From NCBI GenBank assembly GCA_028875335.1, contig JAPPEF010000223.1, positions 1-22,929 of the forward strand: 22,929 nt of DNA. The letters are read 5' to 3'. A program made the position numbers and the translations under genes. Origin of the DNA: Gemmatimonadota bacterium. GTDB taxonomy: Bacteria; Latescibacterota; UBA2968; UBA8231. The notes below the pieces were generated by a model. That model saw only the letters and a list, made by a program, of their open reading frames with translations. It made no database searches and was not told the origin of the DNA. This document shows, piece by piece, positions 19,338-22,929 of the stretch. Within the stretch, counting starts at the first letter, position 1; each line of letters begins with the position of its first letter.

Positions 19338-21200
19338 TCAGTCAACATCCATCACATAGATTTCCCTATTGCCGTCGCGGAAGGAAACGAAGGCTATACG
19401 GCTGCCGTCGGGCGACCAAACCGGCGACTCATCGCTGGCGTCGTGGAAGGTGAGGCGGGTCGGGTTTTCGCCATCCGCATCCATCACATAAATCTCCGCA
19501 TTGCCGTCGCGATCAGAGACGAAGGCGAGGCGGAGGCCGTTGGGAGACCAAACCGGAGACTCGTCTTCGGCATTGTTGGCGGTGAGGCGGGTCAAGTTGA
19601 GGTCATTCCAATCTATCACATAAATATCAAAATTGGGATCGGGACCATGAAACTGGAAGGCGATACGGCGACCATCGGGAGACCAAACTGGAGATTCAGT
19701 GAAGTGCTCTCTGCAGGAGCGGCTGTCGAATAATTTGGTCTGGTCACCGTAGTTGCTATCCGCATCCCTCGCCTCGATGTCGCAAGCGTCGACGAAGGCG
19801 ATGCGGCGACCGTCGGGAGACCAAGCGGGAGACCAGTTGTCCCTATCGTCAATTGGGGTATACGTCAGGTCATTCACATCTACCACCCAGAGGTTCCCAA
19901 TGCCGTTGTGGCCGATAACAAAGGCGATGCGGCGGCTGTCGGGAGACCAAGCGGGAAACCAGGCGTCGTAGTCATTATTGTTGGTGGTGAGGCGGGTCAG
20001 GTTGTTGCCATCCGCATCCATCACATAAATCTCCCTATCGCCGTCGCGATCAGAGACGAAGGCGAGGCGGAGGCCGTTGGGAGACCAAACCGGAGACTCG
20101 TCGTCGGCACCGTTGGTGGTGAGGCGGGTCGGGTTGCTACCATCCGTATCCATCACATAAATCTCCGCATTGCCGTCGCGCTGGGAAACGAAGGCGATCC
20201 GGTTGCCGTCGGGCGACCAAGCTGGATCCCAGTCGTCGCGGAAGTGATTGCTGAGGTTGATGGGGGCAGACGGATCGGGCACAGACGAATCGGACTGATC
20301 GAGAATGTGATTAACCAGCAGGTAGGCGTCGATAAGCTCGACCCGACCGTCGTTGTTCATATCGCCGAGATGAATGTTCGGAATGTTGATAGACGCATCA
20401 AGGGTGTGCATCATCACCAGCAGCACATCGGCCAGATCGACGCGGCCGTCGTTGTTCACATCCCCCAAAATCTCGTCTGCCGTCACCTTTCCGCGCGGCG
20501 CACTTTCAGCCGCTTCTACCACAATCTCTACCGGCCCCACACCCGTCTCCACTCGAAATTCCGCATCTACGTATGCGACCAACCCCGCTCCCGCTACCGC
20601 CAACCCATAGACCGGCGTTTCCTCTGCGTCCACCGATAGATGGCGTTCCGGCACAGCCCCTACACTCGCCACACCCGCCTGCCCATCCACCAACACCATT
20701 CGCCGCGATTGCACCCGCCCCTCGCTGCTCAACCGATAGATGTAGACCCCGGCACCTACCGCCTGCCCAGCCGCATCCGTCGCATCCCACCACGCCGTGT
20801 GCGAACCTGCTGGCTGCATCCCATCCACCAACGTTGCCAGCCGTTGCCCCAATATGTTGAAAACTTCCAACCGCACGTGAGCAGCCGACGCCAGTTGATA
20901 CGGAATGACAGTAGTAGGATTAAACGGATTGGGATAGTTCTGTCCTAAAGTGAATTGCTGCGGCAGGACACTACCCGGTCGCGCCGAGATCGGCAAGGCG
21001 AAATACCCGGCCGCATCGGTCGTCGCGTATGCTATGACACCCGGCCGCAGGTCGGCGACATCGAACAACGCCACCAAGGCATTCGCCACCGGTTCGCCCG
21101 AGCGCAGCCGCACCTGCCCTTCCAACAGCGACTGCTCGGCCGCTAATGGCCAAGCGACAGCAAAAAACATCCAACACGTGATCCATCTGAGATGCCCCAC
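19338..21200 (-). CDS. Secreted multi-domain protein: FlgD/Por-type module, dockerin repeats, TolB-like propeller
   Basis: This 620-residue protein has, in order: a signal peptide (MGHLRWITCWMFFAVAWPLAA), a carboxypeptidase-regulatory-like beta domain (EGQVRLRSGEPVANALVAL), and a FlgD/Por-type Ig module (about 83-160: LGQNYPNPFNPTTVIPYQL, GVYIYRL). Two dockerin-type EF-hand repeats follow (about 243-300: GDVNNDGRVDLADVL, GDMNNDGRVELIDAYL), then about seven TolB/PD40 blades (WSPDGNRIAFVS...EIYVMDTDGSNPTRLT). The sorting-like module is near the N-terminus rather than at the end. The last blade stops abruptly at EIYVMDVD. I chose GTG at 21200 because AGGAG lies 8 nt upstream and the signal peptide starts there; TTG at 21221 is the alternative. 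Likely extracellular, calcium binding. Function unknown. Confidence 0.8.
   Translation of the reverse strand: MGHLRWITCWMFFAVAWPLAAEQSLLEGQVRLRSGEPVANALVALFDVADLRPGVIAYATTDAAGYFALPISARPGSVLPQQFTLGQNYPNPFNPTTVIPYQLASAAHVRLEVFNILGQRLATLVDGMQPAGSHTAWWDATDAAGQAVGAGVYIYRLSSEGRVQSRRMVLVDGQAGVASVGAVPERHLSVDAEETPVYGLAVAGAGLVAYVDAEFRVETGVGPVEIVVEAAESAPRGKVTADEILGDVNNDGRVDLADVLLVMMHTLDASINIPNIHLGDMNNDGRVELIDAYLLVNHILDQSDSSVPDPSAPINLSNHFRDDWDPAWSPDGNRIAFVSQRDGNAEIYVMDTDGSNPTRLTTNGADDESPVWSPNGLRLAFVSDRDGDREIYVMDADGNNLTRLTTNNNDYDAWFPAWSPDSRRIAFVIGHNGIGNLWVVDVNDLTYTPIDDRDNWSPAWSPDGRRIAFVDACDIEARDADSNYGDQTKLFDSRSCREHFTESPVWSPDGRRIAFQFHGPDPNFDIYVIDWNDLNLTRLTANNAEDESPVWSPNGLRLAFVSDRDGNAEIYVMDADGENPTRLTFHDASDESPVWSPDGSRIAFVSFRDGNREIYVMDVD
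19472..19565 (-). repeat. Blade-coding direct repeat, copy A
   Basis: A 94-nt segment coding one TolB blade boundary differs from the segment at 20009-20102 by only three bases. Other blades are much more diverged, so this pair reflects recent duplication or gene conversion inside the propeller. Confidence 0.8.
20009..20102 (-). repeat. Blade-coding direct repeat, copy B
   Basis: The partner of the 94-nt segment at 19472-19565, with 91 of 94 bases identical by hand comparison. It codes the WSPNGLRLAFVSDRDGDREI type of blade. Confidence 0.8.
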
Positions 21201-21316
21201 AGCATTTTCTCCTAAATACAAGGTTAAAGGGATATGTTAACGTGAGTTCGGGTTAAGCGGCCTTCTAATTGAAGCGTGCATCTGCTTAGTAGCAGACGTA
21301 ATGGATACGTTTGCAA

Positions 21317-21345
21317 CACATAATACGGCCATTCTTTGTTGTCAA
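21317..21345 (-). promoter_or_regulatory. Candidate promoter for the dockerin/TolB gene
   Basis: On the minus strand TTGACA (21345-21340) is a perfect -35. TATGTG follows after 17 nt (21322-21317), and a better hexamer TATTAT (21325-21320) after only 14 nt. A second TTGACA lies at 21358-21353. The start site would give a leader of about 110 nt carrying the TCTGCT/AGCAGA hairpin. Confidence 0.35.
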
Positions 21346-21368
21346 TCAAAAATGTCAATTTTGAGTTT

Positions 21369-21407
21369 GGGATCAACTAGAGATCAAAGCGCACTCAGTT
21401 TGATCCC
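21369..21407. repeat. Inverted repeat GGGATCAA / TTGATCCC
   Basis: Perfect 8-bp arms at 21369-21376 and 21400-21407 are separated by 23 nt, upstream of the candidate promoter of the dockerin/TolB gene. It could be a pair of operator half-sites or a hairpin inside the MITE-like segment. Confidence 0.4.
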
Positions 21408-21458
21408 GAAAAACTGGCCTGTCAAGCTTTTGCCCTCTGCTCATCCCGGACTCACGTT

Positions 21459-21611
21459 ATGTTAGAGCCAAAGCACAATATCGGTCTTGCCCGCACGCGC
21501 CGCCATAACGTGTTTGCCGAAGGCGGGCGCTTCTATCCGCACTGGGCTGCGACCGGCGAGATTCATAGCTCAGAGTCCTCGCCGCCATACATTTGGATGA
21601 AGCCAAGCTAA
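21459..21611 (+). CDS. Unrecognised 50-residue ORF, possible gene fragment
   Basis: The ORF begins MLEPKHNIGLARTRRHNVF and continues AEGGRFYPHWAATGEIHSSE to a Trp/Met/Pro-rich end. Composition is protein-like, but I recognise no family and see no ribosome binding site. Its TAA overlaps the stop of the converging nucleoside hydrolase gene by 4 nt. It starts exactly at the right-hand inverted repeat, so it may be the C-terminal remnant of a gene cut by that element. Confidence 0.3.
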   Translation: MLEPKHNIGLARTRRHNVFAEGGRFYPHWAATGEIHSSESSPPYIWMKPS

Positions 21612-22543
21612 GGCGTCAATACCCGCTCGGTGAATAGTTCGAGAAAGCGCGCCTGTTCCACGTCCATCGCACACGCTACGGGCCGCCCCAGTCGCTCTTG
21701 GTCGCTCGCCAAGGCGCGCTGGTCAACTACTACCTGACCGGCGGTCAACTCGCCGGTGGTCTCCACATCTACCCACAGTTGCTGCATGTGAAAGAGTTGC
21801 GGCCACAGGGCCGCGCCCAAGGCCACGGGATCGTGCACGTGCAGGCCGGCAAATCCGTAGTGTGCGGACTCAAAGGCGATTACTGGCTCACACGCAGCTT
21901 GGCAAAACGCCGCGTACGGACCTGTGCAAGCTTGTAGGTCAGCCTGCTTCAGCCAGACTTGGTCGGTGACGTCCAGCCCCACCAATATCAATTCGGCCCC
22001 GGACGCTAGAACTTGGCGCGCGGCGTGCGGGTCGGCGTAGAAATTGAACTCAGCCGTTGGCGTGATATTGCCCGGCACGCCAACGGCCCCTCCCATGATC
22101 ACCACTTGACGTGCCTGTCGCAGTACGCCTGGCACCTGCGCTTCGGCTCGCGCCAAGTTGGTCAACGGTCCGGTGGCGACGAGAGTCACCTCTCCGGGCC
22201 GCGCCTGCAAGGTGTTCAGCAGAAATTCTACTCCGTCTCCCGCTGGCGAGGTGCGCGCCTCGGGCAACTGGGCCGCGCCTAGACCGGTCGCGCCGTGTAC
22301 GTCGTCTGCGGCGACTGCATCCCGCACCAAGGGCCGCTCTGCGCCGGCGTACACTGGAACGTCGTCCCGGCCCGCCCATTGCAACAGGCGCAGTGTGTTG
22401 TCGGTCGTCCGCTGCAGTGGCACATTGCCGGCTACCGTAGAGACGCCTACCAGCTCGACCTCGGGCGAGGACAGGGCCAAAAGCAGGGCGAGGGCGTCGT
22501 CAACGCCTGTATCGACGTCCATGAGCAGGGGAGTTGGAGGCAA
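21608..22543 (-). CDS. Inosine/uridine-preferring nucleoside hydrolase family protein
   Basis: A 311-residue protein (PF01156). The calcium and ribose-binding signature LLMDVDTGVDDALAL is at the N-terminus (D9, D11, D15, D16). Other conserved blocks are VSTVAGNVPLQRTTDN, VATGPLTNLA, VIMGGAVGVPGNITPTAEFNFYADP and the C-terminal HVHDPVALGAALWP with the catalytic-site His and Asp. It hydrolyses the N-glycosidic bond of nucleosides in salvage; exact base preference is not readable. The start is TTG at 22543, because the first ATG (22522) would remove the strand before the DxD motif. It follows the cupin gene by 3 nt. Confidence 0.93.
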   Translation of the reverse strand: MPPTPLLMDVDTGVDDALALLLALSSPEVELVGVSTVAGNVPLQRTTDNTLRLLQWAGRDDVPVYAGAERPLVRDAVAADDVHGATGLGAAQLPEARTSPAGDGVEFLLNTLQARPGEVTLVATGPLTNLARAEAQVPGVLRQARQVVIMGGAVGVPGNITPTAEFNFYADPHAARQVLASGAELILVGLDVTDQVWLKQADLQACTGPYAAFCQAACEPVIAFESAHYGFAGLHVHDPVALGAALWPQLFHMQQLWVDVETTGELTAGQVVVDQRALASDQERLGRPVACAMDVEQARFLELFTERVLTP

Positions 22544-22546
22544 CGT

Positions 22547-22912
22547 CTACTCTGCGACTTGGGCGCTGATGATCAAGTGCTCGACCCAATCGTCCCCAGG
22601 GTTGGAAAGCTGGTGCTTGACCTTTGGCGGAATGTGTACCGCGTCGCCTTCGCGCACATCGTATATCTCCCCGTCGATCTTCATCTGCCCTTGGCCGCTG
22701 AGGAAGTAGTACACTTGCTCGGTGGCCTCGTGCTCGTGGTAATCGCCGTCCAGTCCCCCTTGCAGGCGATGCAGCGTCAGTCCAGAAAATCCTAGGAGCA
22801 CTGCTTCGTTCTCTTCTCGCCCCTCGGCGCTCTGAGCGCGAAAGATCGACCAGATCAGTTTGGATTCGTGCCCGACGACGGGCGTGACGTTGCGCCAATT
22901 GCGAATGACCAA
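22547..22912 (-). CDS. Cupin-fold protein (second, unrelated copy)
   Basis: A 121-residue cupin. Motif 1 is YHEHEATEQVYYFLSGQG, supplying two His and Glu ligands. Motif 2 is GDAVHIPPKVKHQLSN, with Lys replacing the usual Gly. It resembles small cupins of unknown or isomerase-like function and is not a close relative of the cupin at the left edge. The start is TTG, with AGGAGG 5 nt upstream. It heads an operon with the nucleoside hydrolase; anything further upstream is beyond the window. Confidence 0.85.
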   Translation of the reverse strand: MVIRNWRNVTPVVGHESKLIWSIFRAQSAEGREENEAVLLGFSGLTLHRLQGGLDGDYHEHEATEQVYYFLSGQGQMKIDGEIYDVREGDAVHIPPKVKHQLSNPGDDWVEHLIISAQVAE

Positions 22913-22929
22913 AATGTCCTCCTTTGATT

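Larger units (their letters stand above)
21238..21459. mobile_element. MITE-like segment bounded by 15-bp inverted repeats
   Basis: TAACGTGAGTTCGGG (21238-21252) and CCCGGACTCACGTTA (21445-21459) are inverted repeats with 14 of 15 positions matching. Both ends are flanked by TGT (21235-21237 and 21460-21462), a possible 3-bp target duplication. The roughly 222-nt interior codes no recognisable protein. It holds a hairpin TCTGCT-TAGT-AGCAGA (21281-21296), promoter-like boxes facing the TolB-like gene, and a second inverted repeat. No transposase is present, so mobility is inference. Confidence 0.4.

Noticed and set aside
19908..20639. Long plus-strand frame opposite the TolB-like gene
   Set aside because: Repetitive antisense reading of the propeller blades, with no independent start signal.

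Overview
The window looks like a chromosomal piece of an uncultivated, fairly GC-rich Gram-negative bacterium, most likely from the FCB side of the tree (a Latescibacterota- or Poribacteria-like lineage is my best guess). The reasons are two secreted proteins with 'NPFN...LGQ' FlgD/Por-type Ig-like modules, one of them also carrying paired dockerin-type repeats and a TolB-like propeller, plus a 6-bladed NHL propeller and an outer-membrane barrel candidate. No rRNA, tRNA, CRISPR array or transposase gene is visible. UGA serves as an ordinary stop for several genes, and UUG/GUG starts are common. The assignment to a phylum is inference.

Left part (1-8.7 kb), a defence-flavoured island. A cupin and a GNAT acetyltransferase are followed by an MNT nucleotidyltransferase/HEPN toxin-antitoxin pair. 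A second MNT copy follows, whose HEPN partner has been deleted to an 8-codon scar. On the minus strand, one compact gene series runs threonine dehydratase-like enzyme -> PcfJ-domain protein -> McrB -> McrC (modification-dependent restriction). The first two genes overlap by 8 nt and McrB/McrC also overlap, so the PcfJ protein sits inside what looks like an McrBC operon.

Middle (8.7-14.1 kb). An EamA transporter, a membrane-anchored bacterial PH-domain protein and a lactonase-type beta-propeller form a plus-strand operon. An AbrB/MazE-PemK/MazF toxin-antitoxin pair follows, with a palindrome in its likely promoter. Then come a secreted TlpA-like thioredoxin (minus) and a divergent signal-peptide-bearing barrel protein (plus).

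The most interesting locus is at 14.1-15.1 kb on the minus strand. What look like two ORFs are one gene interrupted by an in-frame UGA exactly where the first cysteine of a thioredoxin-fold CxxC motif belongs (GYS-U-PAC). A 6-bp stem with a 5-nt GU-containing loop lies 9 nt downstream, as expected of a bacterial SECIS element. I read this as a secreted selenoprotein: signal peptide, Sec-redoxin domain, acidic Thr-Val-Glu tandem repeat, and FlgD/Por-type C-terminal module. It is the last gene of an aldo/keto reductase - NHL propeller - selenoprotein operon.

Right part (17-22.9 kb). A small membrane protein, MsrA (with an ordinary Cys active site) and an Eis-like acetyltransferase form a coupled operon. 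After a 354-bp gap with a strong hairpin and a broken small ORF comes the large secreted dockerin/TolB protein. Upstream of it lies a roughly 222-bp segment bounded by 15-bp inverted repeats (MITE-like). The window ends with an unrecognised 50-codon ORF, a nucleoside hydrolase and a second cupin, the latter two in one minus-strand operon.
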